64,000 bases of DNA, from contig CAJJAR010000004.1 in NCBI GenBank assembly GCA_905182105.1, positions 1-64,000 on the forward strand, in the 5' to 3' direction. Positions 52,057-60,223 of the stretch are shown here, in pieces. This DNA is from an uncultured Paracoccaceae bacterium (GTDB taxonomy: Bacteria; Pseudomonadota; Alphaproteobacteria; Rhodobacterales; Rhodobacteraceae). Made by a program: the position numbers and the translations under genes. The stretch's first letter is position 1. Every line of letters starts with the position of its first letter. The notes under the pieces were generated by a model. That model saw nothing but the letters and a program-made list of their open reading frames with translations, had not been told where the DNA came from and did not search any database.

Positions 52057-53385
52057 TTATTTGTAAATTTCTGGAAGGAACGTTGTGGAAATTGCAGGGA
52101 CGAATGCGATTAGAAGAACAACGACCAACATGCACAAAACGAACGGGATGGCTCGCCAAGCAATTTTCAGTATCGACTCTCCTGCGATGCCAGAAACGAC
52201 AAACAGGTTCAACCCTAGGGGTGGCGTGATAAAGCCGACACCCAGTGCAGTGATCATCATGATGCAGAACTGAATTTCATTCATGCCGATGCTGTCAGAC
52301 AATGGCTTTAGAATTGGCGCTAGTATCACAATGTTTGGTGTGGTTTCCATCACGCAGCCAGCAGCGATCAGGATGCCGATCATCATGAGTATAAGGATGG
52401 TTGGATTGTCGGTCATCGCTGTTGCTGTGGATACAAAACCCTGCGGTACTCCCATGATGGCAAGGGCCTGTGCCAAAGGTAATGAAAAAGCGATGATCGG
52501 CAAAATGATCCCGTTGACCTTGGCAGAACTGACAAGCATCGCAGGAAAGTCTGCAAGCTTAAGCGTACCAATGGTGAAGCCAATGATGATGGTGACCACT
52601 ACCGCTGTTGCGCCTGCCTCAGTGGGAGTCAGACGACCTGAAAATATGCCGTAAAAGATAATTGCAGGAACAATGAAAGCATACCAGCCTGATGTGAGCG
52701 CACGGCTCAATCTGGAGAAGTACTCAGTTGCTGACAGATTGCCACCACCTTCATAATTGTAAATCCGATTGACTATGAGGTTGGTAATTAGGATTGCCAG
52801 CAGGATCGACACGCCTGGTATGACCGCCGCCAAGAATAGGGTTGAGGCAGAAATTCCCAAAATGAGACCCACGATAATATAGGCAATTGATGGTGGAATT
52901 AGAATGCCAGTACACGCGCCTGCGGCAACCAGCGCACAGGCATATGGACGCGGGTAGCCGCTCTCAACCAATCGATCGATGGTCATACGGCCCACTGCCG
53001 CAGCACCAGCAGCGTCTGAACCTGAAATTGCGGCAAACATGCCACAGACCAAAACGGTCGCTGAGCCGAACCCACCTTTTGCAAACTGCGTCAGCGCCTC
53101 GGCTACATTTAGGAACTTGCGCGACAGGCCCGTACGTACAAGTATGTCTCCGGTGAGTATAAACAGCGGGATAGCCGTTAATGCGAAAGCGTCAATGCCG
53201 TGGAATAAGCTTTCGCCCAGTAGGGCCAAAGGCAAATCTCCTGCCATGAGCAACATCATCGTCGCTGCGACACCGATAGATGCCCAGATAGGCACTGCTA
53301 ATGCACACATTATAACAAATGCGATTACAGGGATGTAGAAATCCCATCCGAGGATAACTACTGTTTCAGTGGGTCCAAAAAGCAT
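52057..53385 (-). CDS. hpsM: TRAP transporter large membrane subunit (HpsM/DctM-like)
   Basis: A 442-residue DctM-type protein with about twelve membrane segments. FLAAVIPGVSILLAI, GMFAAISGSDAAGAAAVG and the late GMNEIQFCIMMITALGVGFITPPLGLNLFVVSG are family motifs. The start MLFGPTETV at 53385 has GAGGA upstream; the frame runs further into the DctQ gene but that text is a shadow. It would drive DHPS import using a Na+ or H+ gradient. Confidence 0.9.
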   Translation of the reverse strand: MLFGPTETVVILGWDFYIPVIAFVIMCALAVPIWASIGVAATMMLLMAGDLPLALLGESLFHGIDAFALTAIPLFILTGDILVRTGLSRKFLNVAEALTQFAKGGFGSATVLVCGMFAAISGSDAAGAAAVGRMTIDRLVESGYPRPYACALVAAGACTGILIPPSIAYIIVGLILGISASTLFLAAVIPGVSILLAILITNLIVNRIYNYEGGGNLSATEYFSRLSRALTSGWYAFIVPAIIFYGIFSGRLTPTEAGATAVVVTIIIGFTIGTLKLADFPAMLVSSAKVNGIILPIIAFSLPLAQALAIMGVPQGFVSTATAMTDNPTILILMMIGILIAAGCVMETTPNIVILAPILKPLSDSIGMNEIQFCIMMITALGVGFITPPLGLNLFVVSGIAGESILKIAWRAIPFVLCMLVVVLLIAFVPAISTTFLPEIYK

Positions 53386-53395
53386 GTCTTTATCC

Positions 53396-53908
53396 TCAAT
53401 CAAACAGTTTGTCGCCTTCGTAGACGGGGGTTCCGTCACGAAGTGAGCCGATATCGCGCAACAAAGACTGTGTGAGGCGGACAATCATAATAGCGAAGCC
53501 CAAAGGCACCGCCATGAAGAACCACACCATGGAAATACGAAGACCATGGCTAACTGATCCAAATTTCCAAGACACATGGACGGATTCCCATGACCAGTAG
53601 AGTGCGATTGCCGCAATGCTGAACATTACCAGATCACCGAATATGTAAATGAGTGCTTTCACGCGTGGGCCAACGTAGTGGATCAACACATCAATGCGGA
53701 TGTGTACACGTTCTTTCACCGCCGCAGCCGCTCCGATCCACGCTAAATAAATAAATGAATAGCGCACTATTTCTTCGCCCCATATTGAGGAGTAAGCGAA
53801 AATTTCACGGCGTAATACCTCAACTGCCATGGTCAATACTAAGATTACATAAAAAACTAAAAGCATCCATCGTTCGGCGTTCTTGTCCAGTTTTTGAAGC
53901 AAACTCAT
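53396..53908 (-). CDS. hpsL: TRAP transporter small membrane subunit (HpsL/DctQ-like)
   Basis: A 170-residue DctQ-type protein with four membrane segments and the family motifs RREIFAYSSIWGEEIVRYSFIYLAWIGAAAAVKERVHIRIDVLI. GGGAGG precedes the ATG. It lies between the binding protein and DctM genes, the standard order. Confidence 0.9.
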   Translation of the reverse strand: MSLLQKLDKNAERWMLLVFYVILVLTMAVEVLRREIFAYSSIWGEEIVRYSFIYLAWIGAAAAVKERVHIRIDVLIHYVGPRVKALIYIFGDLVMFSIAAIALYWSWESVHVSWKFGSVSHGLRISMVWFFMAVPLGFAIMIVRLTQSLLRDIGSLRDGTPVYEGDKLFD

Positions 53909-53988
53909 GGCAGACCTCCCTAATGGACGCAGCCCCTCGTAGTGGATTGACCGCGTCAGGATAAAATTTATGGCTGTTTGGCCCTAGA

Positions 53989-54016
53989 TGGCGCGCAGCA
54001 ACTTGGATGCGCGCCA
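53989..54016 (-). terminator. Hairpin between TRAP binding-protein and DctQ genes
   Basis: TGGCGCGC-(12)-GCGCGCCA, an eight-pair GC-rich stem ten bases beyond the binding-protein stop; it probably keeps the binding-protein message more abundant than the downstream genes. Confidence 0.75.
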
Positions 54017-54026
54017 ATGGATTTAA

Positions 54027-55175
54027 TTAGGCGTCATGAACGTAGTAGCGTCCTTGGGTGCCAGCAGCCTCTTCAATCTTTGCAAAGGTGTCCATAGAAC
54101 CCGCCAGGTCTTTCTTAAAGCTGTCCCATTCTGGTAATTGGTATCCACCTGCCGCTTGCCATTCACCCAATTGGTCATCGGACAACGAGTGGAATTCAAC
54201 GCCAGCTTTGCGCAGTTCAGCCATGGCGAAGTTACGCGCAGATGGCACCTTGGCAAGGTTCTGTTGTCGGGTAATTTCAGCAGCTTCCATGATGCCGTCT
54301 TGAACATCGGCAGGCATGGAATTGAACCATTCGAGGTTACAGGAATAAACCTGTGAGTCTGGTACTGCCTGTGTGAATGTTACGTGTGAAAGCAAGTCTT
54401 TGAAACCAAACACAAGCAACGCGCCAACAGATGGGTCGAGTGCGTCTGCAACACCTTGCGCAATTGCTGATGGTGTTTCACCCCATGCAACTGGTGTTGG
54501 GTTCGCGCCAACCATGCGGTAGTATTGCTGCAACATTGCCGAACCAGGAACGCGGAATTTTACGCCGTCTAAATCACCTGGGGTCATCACAGCACCTGCT
54601 CCACCCTTACGAACAGCAACAACGCGTGGGTCAATGTTTACGTAGAACAATGCTTTGAAGCCAGCTGCTTCTACCTTTGGGTTCACTTCTTGTGCCCAAA
54701 CATCTGAATGTACAAGATTGGTGAAGCGTTGATTGGAGCCGCACAGATAGGGCATGTTAATGAGGTCTACTACGCTTGCAAATGGTGCAAAGTTAGACAG
54801 CGAGTGCTGTGCGGCCTGAATTGTACCCGTTTGCACAGATTGCGCTAAAGCGCCGCCTGCACCAAGCTGACCGCCAGGTGCCAGCTTTACGTAGACTTTT
54901 CCGTTTGTGGCATTTTGAATGTTTTCTTTTAGGTCTAACTGCATGATGGGATAGCTGCGTGTTGCTCCCAACACATAAGCGGTCGCTATCGTCATCACAT
55001 GATCAGCGGCTTTTTCACGATCGTTTTCTTCTTTTGCAGTTTGTGCTGTGGCTTCGGTTGACCATAACGATCCCGCAGCACCAGCTACTACGGCTGCTGT
55101 AAATGCACCTGAGCTTGCTAATTTCAAGAAATTACGGCGCTCAACTGTTTTCACTTTTTTGATATCTTTGAACAA
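54027..55175 (-). CDS. hpsK: TRAP transporter substrate-binding protein (HpsK/DctP-like)
   Basis: A 382-residue DctP-type periplasmic protein. The N-terminus ERRNFLKLASSGAFTAAVVAGAAG looks like a Tat-type signal with an RRNFLK core. Mature motifs include ATAYVLGATRSYPIMQLDLKENIQ, LGAGGALAQSVQTGTIQ, and VKFRVPGSAMLQQYYRMVGANPTPVAWGE. It starts with TTG at 55175, eight bases after GGGAGG. The ligand is inferred as DHPS from the operon. Confidence 0.88.
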   Translation of the reverse strand: MFKDIKKVKTVERRNFLKLASSGAFTAAVVAGAAGSLWSTEATAQTAKEENDREKAADHVMTIATAYVLGATRSYPIMQLDLKENIQNATNGKVYVKLAPGGQLGAGGALAQSVQTGTIQAAQHSLSNFAPFASVVDLINMPYLCGSNQRFTNLVHSDVWAQEVNPKVEAAGFKALFYVNIDPRVVAVRKGGAGAVMTPGDLDGVKFRVPGSAMLQQYYRMVGANPTPVAWGETPSAIAQGVADALDPSVGALLVFGFKDLLSHVTFTQAVPDSQVYSCNLEWFNSMPADVQDGIMEAAEITRQQNLAKVPSARNFAMAELRKAGVEFHSLSDDQLGEWQAAGGYQLPEWDSFKKDLAGSMDTFAKIEEAAGTQGRYYVHDA

Positions 55176-55207
55176 TTTAGTGTCCTCCCTGGACGGTTAC
55201 TGCAGCG

Positions 55208-55381
55208 CTATTTTTTAGCGTCAGCTTCTTTTTTTAGAATTGCGAATACGAATAATACTGCGGCACCTGACAAAACTAACATTTCGCCTATATCGTTCAG
55301 AAATGCAGAGTTGAAATAAGAACCAAGGCCCACATTCGCACTGAAAACTGCAAATAATAGCATTGAAAGAAGTAATTGCAT
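55208..55381 (-). CDS. 57-residue membrane protein heading the TRAP operon
   Basis: A tiny protein with two hydrophobic segments (MQLLLSMLLFAVFSANVGLG and MLVLSGAAVLFVFAIL) and a charged tail KKEADAKK. GAGAGG lies before the ATG at 55381. It is the first gene after the operator pair and 32 bases before the binding-protein gene. The role is unknown; an accessory transporter subunit is a guess. Confidence 0.65.
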   Translation of the reverse strand: MQLLLSMLLFAVFSANVGLGSYFNSAFLNDIGEMLVLSGAAVLFVFAILKKEADAKK

Positions 55382-55420
55382 GCTGTGGCCTCTCGTAATC
55401 GTGATCTCTAGTTTTAACAA

Positions 55421-55457
55421 TGTAAGCCTTTACAATAATAAAATGCAAGAGCTTACA
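55421..55457. promoter_or_regulatory. Two LacI-type operator half-palindromes
   Basis: TGTAAGCCTTTACA (55421-55434) and TGCAAGAGCTTACA (55444-55457) both fit the LacI-family form TGTAAGCGCTTACA with small deviations. They are 23 bases apart, about two helical turns, between the sulfonate operon and its divergent LacI gene. Confidence 0.7.
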
Positions 55458-55541
55458 TTTCTATTGCGGGTATTTCATTTTTTTCATACACTTTGTATTG
55501 CATTAATAAGGCCTAAAGCCGGGCCGTGATTGTGGATATCG

Positions 55542-56564
55542 ATGTCAAAAGAACAACCGACCCCAACCTTGCAAGATGTTGCAACTGCGGCAAAAGTTTC
55601 CACCGCGACGGTTTCGCGTTGTTTGAACTTTCCAGATCAGGTCAAAGAAAAGACTCGTACTAAAGTTCTCAAAGCTATCAAAATGCTGAGCTATTCGCCA
55701 AACTTTGGTGCACGTGCGATGGCGTCGCGTCGGACAGACACAATCGGTGCAATTATACCAACAATGGGAAATGCTATTTTTGCTCGTGGTCTGCAGGCCT
55801 TTCAAGACGAGCTGCATCTACATGGTTTTACTATGTTGGTTGCCAGTACTTCTTATCGCGAGGACATCGAGGAAGAACAAATTCGCGCGCTTGTTGGGCG
55901 TGGTGCTGATGCCTTACTGCTCATAGGGCATGCGCGCAGCCCAGAGATCTATCGCTTTCTTGAAGCTCAAGCGGTGCCTGCACTTGTAACGTGGGCTTTT
56001 GATACTAGCCTATCACGTCCTTCGATTGGCTTCGACAATCAGAAAGCTATGTGCAGAATGGCTAAGAAAGTGATCGATTTGGGCCACAGAAATCTCGCAC
56101 TAGTTTCGGCGGAAACTATCCTGAACGACCGAGCAAAGGCGCGCCAATTGGGAATAGAGGACGCGATGGTTGCAGCTAACCTTTGTGCTAAAACGTTACA
56201 TATTGTGAAGACAACGTACGGTATCGAGGAAGGCGCAACTGCGTTTGAACAGGTGATGAAAGCAGCACCGCAGACAACTGCTGTTTTTTGCGGTAATGAT
56301 GTTTTGGCTGTGGGTGCCTTGCGAAGGGCACGAGAGCTGGGTTTCAAAGTACCACAGGATGTATCCATCATCGGCTTTGACGACATTGAATTGGCAGAAA
56401 TCGCCTATCCTGCACTTACAACTGTCCACGTTCCTCACCGTGAGATGGGGCGCAGGGCAGGAGAGGCCCTGATAAAACTGTTAAATGAAGGGACGCAAAT
56501 CGAAGCTGTTGAACTTGAAGCGAGCTTAGTTTTTCGCGATACACTTGCGCCTGCTAGAAATTGA
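55542..56564 (+). CDS. LacI-family regulator of the DHPS operon
   Basis: A 340-residue LacI/GalR repressor. The helix-turn-helix reads TLQDVATAAKVSTATVSRCLNF, the hinge YSPNFGARAMASRRT, and the effector domain ends with FDDIELAEIAYPALTTVHVP. The ATG at 55542 starts the protein; a TTG twelve bases earlier is in frame. It is divergent from the TRAP/hpsN operon, whose upstream region holds two matching operators. Confidence 0.9.
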   Translation: MSKEQPTPTLQDVATAAKVSTATVSRCLNFPDQVKEKTRTKVLKAIKMLSYSPNFGARAMASRRTDTIGAIIPTMGNAIFARGLQAFQDELHLHGFTMLVASTSYREDIEEEQIRALVGRGADALLLIGHARSPEIYRFLEAQAVPALVTWAFDTSLSRPSIGFDNQKAMCRMAKKVIDLGHRNLALVSAETILNDRAKARQLGIEDAMVAANLCAKTLHIVKTTYGIEEGATAFEQVMKAAPQTTAVFCGNDVLAVGALRRARELGFKVPQDVSIIGFDDIELAEIAYPALTTVHVPHREMGRRAGEALIKLLNEGTQIEAVELEASLVFRDTLAPARN

Positions 56565-56819
56565 GTTGCAAACGATAAACGTGGCTATTTCAACAAATAT
56601 CTTAATCCTAGGGCCTGAACCTGCTCTTTCGTAAGTTACAGTGAGTTGGGCACCCGGTGAAAAGTTGGATTACGCCATTTTTGCAGCCTGCCTTGCTTTT
56701 TAGCGTCGTTGGTATTCGCTCGTTAATTGCCACAGAACGTTTTTATGGCCTTCGAGCAGCTCACCAACATGATGTATCGGCAACAAAGGCAACATGGGTG
56801 AAAGCTGTCCACATTTTTC

Positions 56820-57347
56820 TTAGAGCTCTTCAATTACCCCATAATTTCCTGAGGAAAACACCAGAGGCCTGCCAGTTCTTACTTGTGCATTGTTGACTTG
56901 TCCAATTACGATTACGTGGTCTCCAGCGGGATGTGTTGCGACGTGACTGCATTCAAAACGTGCAATGCAGCTTTCTATCAATGGGACGCCGTGTGTGTTG
57001 AGACCGTGCTCTATATCCCTAAAGGCATAACCGTTTTTAGCGAAGGCTTCGCAGATATCTTTTTGCTGGTCTGATAGTACATGGATTGCGAAATGTTTGG
57101 CATGTGAGAAATGTTTGAACCGGCTGGAGTTAATCCCAGGCGACCACATCACAAGGGCAGGATCCAGCGAGAGGGACGAAAAGCTGTTGGCCGTCATTCC
57201 GATTACGCCGTCATCCGTCTTTGTGCTGATCACGGTGATGCCGGTTGCGAAACGCCCAAAGGCGTCCCGCAGCAATCGCGTGTTGTCGCCGTCAGGGGCG
57301 AAGTTTTGCGCCGTTTGATCTGTCATTTCAGATGCCATATCTTTCAT
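56820..57347 (-). CDS. smoA: Flavin reductase (SmoA-like)
   Basis: A 175-residue flavin reductase of the HpaC type: GRFATGITVISTKTDDGVIG and MTANSFSSLSLDPALVMWS, then FAIHVLSDQQKDICEAF and AGDHVIVIGQVNN. The ATG at 57347 overlaps the stop of the aldo/keto reductase (TGATG). It would supply reduced flavin to the monooxygenase two genes upstream. The trio has the order and families of the smoABC sulfoquinovose monooxygenase genes. The generic call is secure, the Smo assignment likely. Confidence 0.8.
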   Translation of the reverse strand: MKDMASEMTDQTAQNFAPDGDNTRLLRDAFGRFATGITVISTKTDDGVIGMTANSFSSLSLDPALVMWSPGINSSRFKHFSHAKHFAIHVLSDQQKDICEAFAKNGYAFRDIEHGLNTHGVPLIESCIARFECSHVATHPAGDHVIVIGQVNNAQVRTGRPLVFSSGNYGVIEEL

Positions 57348-58237
57348 CAAGCGACCTCGCGGCCCAGTGCTGCTGTATAGATTTTGAACCACGTGATGCG
57401 GTCCATGTTGACCTTCAGTGCGTCTGAAAGACCAGCGATGCGGGTTAGGTTATTGGTGCCCATGACAGGTAGTACTTTGGCAGGGTGTGCCAAAATCCAA
57501 GCCACAGCAACTGCCGCGCGGTCCACACCGTTTTCGTCTGCGATCACATCAAGGGTTTTCATCACGTTGGTGTTGCCGTTCATCAAAGAACCACCGCCCA
57601 AAGGGGACCATGCCATTGCGTGCTGGCCGTTCTTTTGGTGATAGGCGAGGTCGCCGTTGGTCAGGCATTCATGCGCTGTTGCAGACATTTCGATCTGGTT
57701 GGTGACCAGCGGGTTTTTCATGTCAGATTGCAACAGGTCGCAATCCCATGGTTTAAAGTTGGACACACCGATGTTGCCAACCTTGCCTGATGCAACCAAT
57801 GCATCAAGGGCCGCGCCAGTTTCATTGTGATCCATGAACGGGTCGGGGCGGTGCACCAGCAATAGGTCGATGTGGTCGATACCCATATTGGTCAAGGACG
57901 CATCAACGGATGCGTTAATGTGCGCGGTGGATGTGTCGTAATATTTGACCGGCGCATCGCTGTATTTGCCGCAGGGCGCGATAATGTCGAACTTGGTCAC
58001 GATCTCCATCTTGGCACGCAAGGACGGCACGGCCCGCAGGGTTTCGCCCAATACAGCCTCAGCCGAATAATCGCCGTAAATGTCGGCTTGGTCAAAGCTG
58101 GTTATGCCTTGATCGAGGCAGGCGTTGATTTTCGCCTCAACGTGTTTGACCGAAGTGTCGGCATCGTCCGCAACGCGCCACATGCCATAGACAATACGGC
58201 TAAGTTCAAGGGAGGGGGAAAGTGTGACGCGTTCCAT
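57347..58237 (-). CDS. smoB: Aldo/keto reductase (SmoB-like 6-oxoglucose reductase)
   Basis: A 296-residue aldo/keto reductase. The catalytic tetrad is visible in FDQADIYG (Asp, Tyr), VTKFDI (Lys) and LLLVHRPDP (His), and NADPH-binding text in PVMGTNNLTRI. It matches, as I recall it, the SmoB sequence style (start ERVTLSPSLELSRIVYGMWR, end TWFKIYTAALGREVA). SmoB reduces 6-oxoglucose, the product of sulfoquinovose desulfonation, to glucose. It overlaps the genes on both sides by a base or two. Confidence 0.82.
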   Translation of the reverse strand: MERVTLSPSLELSRIVYGMWRVADDADTSVKHVEAKINACLDQGITSFDQADIYGDYSAEAVLGETLRAVPSLRAKMEIVTKFDIIAPCGKYSDAPVKYYDTSTAHINASVDASLTNMGIDHIDLLLVHRPDPFMDHNETGAALDALVASGKVGNIGVSNFKPWDCDLLQSDMKNPLVTNQIEMSATAHECLTNGDLAYHQKNGQHAMAWSPLGGGSLMNGNTNVMKTLDVIADENGVDRAAVAVAWILAHPAKVLPVMGTNNLTRIAGLSDALKVNMDRITWFKIYTAALGREVA

Positions 58238-59391
58238 TAACGGCGTACTCCTGCAGCAAGGGGTGTGAGTGGGGTGGCAGCTGGTACTCGACCATATGTA
58301 TGTGGAAGTGAACAGGTTTCCAGGTGTGGCATGACCAGTTTGCCGAAATATTCAGCTTCCTCAATATGGGGATAGCCAGAGAAGATGAAGGCCCGAATAC
58401 CCATTTTCTTGTAGTCTTCGATTTTACTTAGAACTTGATCCGCGGAACCAACCAATGCGGCACCACAGCCAGAGCGCGCACGACCTATGCCAGTCCATAA
58501 ATTAGGTTCGATGTACCCGTACTCATCGGCCAGTTCACGGTTCTTGGCCTGATGTGAAACACCAAGGGACGTGGAATCCAAAGCACGTTCACGGATCATG
58601 CGGCCATATTCGTCATCCAACTTGGATGTGATGTATTCCGCGTATTCTTGCGCCTCTTTTTCGGTGTCGCGCACGATCATGTGGACGCGCAGCCCGTAAT
58701 CCAATGTGCGGTCATATTTTTCGGCCACTTGGTTCACAGCCTTCATGCGTCCTGCCAATGCGTCCTGTACCTCAGGCCACATCAGGTAAACGTCACAGTG
58801 CTGACCGCACAGCTCAAGCGCCGCTGGGGAATAGCCGCCAAAATACAAAAGTGGACCGCCTGTTTGGTATGATTTGACGGGGTCTGTGGTGAGCCCCTTA
58901 AAGTCATAGACCTCGCCAGAATAATTGATCTCGTCCTGTGTCCAAGCCTGTTTGAGGATTTCCACAACCTCGCGGGAGCGTAGGTAGCGATAGTTGCTGT
59001 CTTCTTTTTGGCCGGGGAAATCAGAACTGATGATGTTGACGGTCAAACGCCCTTCCAACATGTGGTCCAGCGTCGAAATGGTGCGGGCTAGCATGATGGG
59101 CTGCATCTCGCCGCAGCGCACAGCCGCCAGCAGGTTGATGTCTTTGGTGATCGACGCACAGCCTGCCACGAAAGACAGCGTGTCCTGACCAACCTGATAA
59201 GAGGAGGGGCACAGGATGTTGCGAAAACCCTGCTGTTCTGCGGTTTTAACGATGTCGCTACAATGTGCCCAACTGGATCGCAAGTCGCCGTCCGGCACAC
59301 CCAAAAACTGATAGTCGTCCGAACATAGGGCTGAAAACCACGAGACCTCAGAGGCCGTCAGATCGGGCGATGTGATTGGTACAACTGTCAT
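58237..59391 (-). CDS. smoC: SsuD-like flavin monooxygenase (SmoC-like sulfoquinovose monooxygenase)
   Basis: A 384-residue LLM-class enzyme of the alkanesulfonate monooxygenase group: ILCPSSYQVGQDTLSFVAGCASITKDINLLAAVRCGEMQPIMLARTISTLDHMLEGRLTVNIISSDFPGQ. SmoC cleaves the carbon-sulfur bond of sulfoquinovose, giving sulfite and 6-oxoglucose. The SsuD alternative acts on simple alkanesulfonates, but the aldo/keto reductase partner is not needed there. Together with the flavin reductase and reductase genes the operon looks complete apart from transport. Confidence 0.82.
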   Translation of the reverse strand: MTVVPITSPDLTASEVSWFSALCSDDYQFLGVPDGDLRSSWAHCSDIVKTAEQQGFRNILCPSSYQVGQDTLSFVAGCASITKDINLLAAVRCGEMQPIMLARTISTLDHMLEGRLTVNIISSDFPGQKEDSNYRYLRSREVVEILKQAWTQDEINYSGEVYDFKGLTTDPVKSYQTGGPLLYFGGYSPAALELCGQHCDVYLMWPEVQDALAGRMKAVNQVAEKYDRTLDYGLRVHMIVRDTEKEAQEYAEYITSKLDDEYGRMIRERALDSTSLGVSHQAKNRELADEYGYIEPNLWTGIGRARSGCGAALVGSADQVLSKIEDYKKMGIRAFIFSGYPHIEEAEYFGKLVMPHLETCSLPHTYGRVPAATPLTPLAAGVRR

Positions 59392-59422
59392 TTTGAAACC
59401 TGCGAAAATTAATCAATTTCAT

Positions 59423-59435
59423 ATTGCATAGCAAT
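59423..59435. promoter_or_regulatory. Palindrome between smoC-like and gntR genes
   Basis: ATTGC-ATA-GCAAT, a perfect 13-base palindrome in the short divergent promoter region; candidate GntR operator. Confidence 0.45.
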
Positions 59436-59502
59436 CGATCTAGTGTAAATCAATGGTGTATCAATTCTTTCATTCCAGCGTTTGCGCGCGATGAGGAGCC
59501 CT

Positions 59503-60213
59503 GTGTCTGACCAACCCAAAAATTCCAATGCGCTGCCCAAATATGTGCAGATCAGCGAACTGCTGATACGCGATATTGCGGCTGGGCGTTTGATGGATGG
59601 GGAACGGTTGCCGCCTGAACGCGAGATGGCAGATGGGTTGAACACTTCCGTGGGCACCCTGCGCAAAGCCCTTGCTATACTCGAGAAAAAGGGGATGCTG
59701 GATCGTCTTCAGGGGTCGGGCAACTACATCCGCCATGGCGCGGATGAGGCCAGCATATACAGTATGTTCCGCCTTGAGTTGCCTGAGGGCGGGGGGTTGC
59801 CGCGCGCGGATACATTGGATGTACAGGCATTGGAAAAGCCCGCTGATTTGCCCCAGTTTGGAACGGCTGATCACGGCACGCGGATTCGTCGCCTGCGCTA
59901 TTTGAATGAAACAATCATCGCGATTGAGGAAATCTGGCTCGACGGGGATGCGGGCACCTTGCCCCCCAACGCACTTTCGGATTCGTTGTACCACTTTTAC
60001 CAAAAACATCTGGGGTTCTGGATCACCTCGGCAGAGGACCGCGTCAGCGTGGCCGCTGTACCAGATTGGACCCCTGACACCTTTACAAAACCTGCCGGTG
60101 CGCTGACAGGATATATCGAACGCTTTAGTTGGGCAGACGGCCCCAAAGCGGTCGAGTTTTCACGCACTTGGTTTGACCCATCACGCGCAATCTATGTGCA
60201 AAGACTGAAATAG
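59503..60213 (+). CDS. GntR/UTRA-type transcriptional regulator
   Basis: A 236-residue regulator. The N-terminal GntR winged helix reads LPKYVQISELLIRDIAAGRL and MDGERLPPEREMADGLNTSVGTLRKALAILEKKGMLDRLQGSGNYI; a UTRA-like sensor fold follows (RLRYLNETIIAIEEIWLD). The GTG at 59503, six bases after GAGGAG, is the likely start. It is divergent from the monooxygenase operon, its likely target, and ten bases before a dehydrogenase gene. Confidence 0.85.
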   Translation: MSDQPKNSNALPKYVQISELLIRDIAAGRLMDGERLPPEREMADGLNTSVGTLRKALAILEKKGMLDRLQGSGNYIRHGADEASIYSMFRLELPEGGGLPRADTLDVQALEKPADLPQFGTADHGTRIRRLRYLNETIIAIEEIWLDGDAGTLPPNALSDSLYHFYQKHLGFWITSAEDRVSVAAVPDWTPDTFTKPAGALTGYIERFSWADGPKAVEFSRTWFDPSRAIYVQRLK

Positions 60214-60223
60214 GAATGCGAAC

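Noticed and set aside
56657-56896. 79-codon plus-strand frame between the LacI gene and smoA-like gene
   Set aside because: It starts without a ribosome site, runs into the flavin reductase gene on the other strand and has no recognisable protein pattern.
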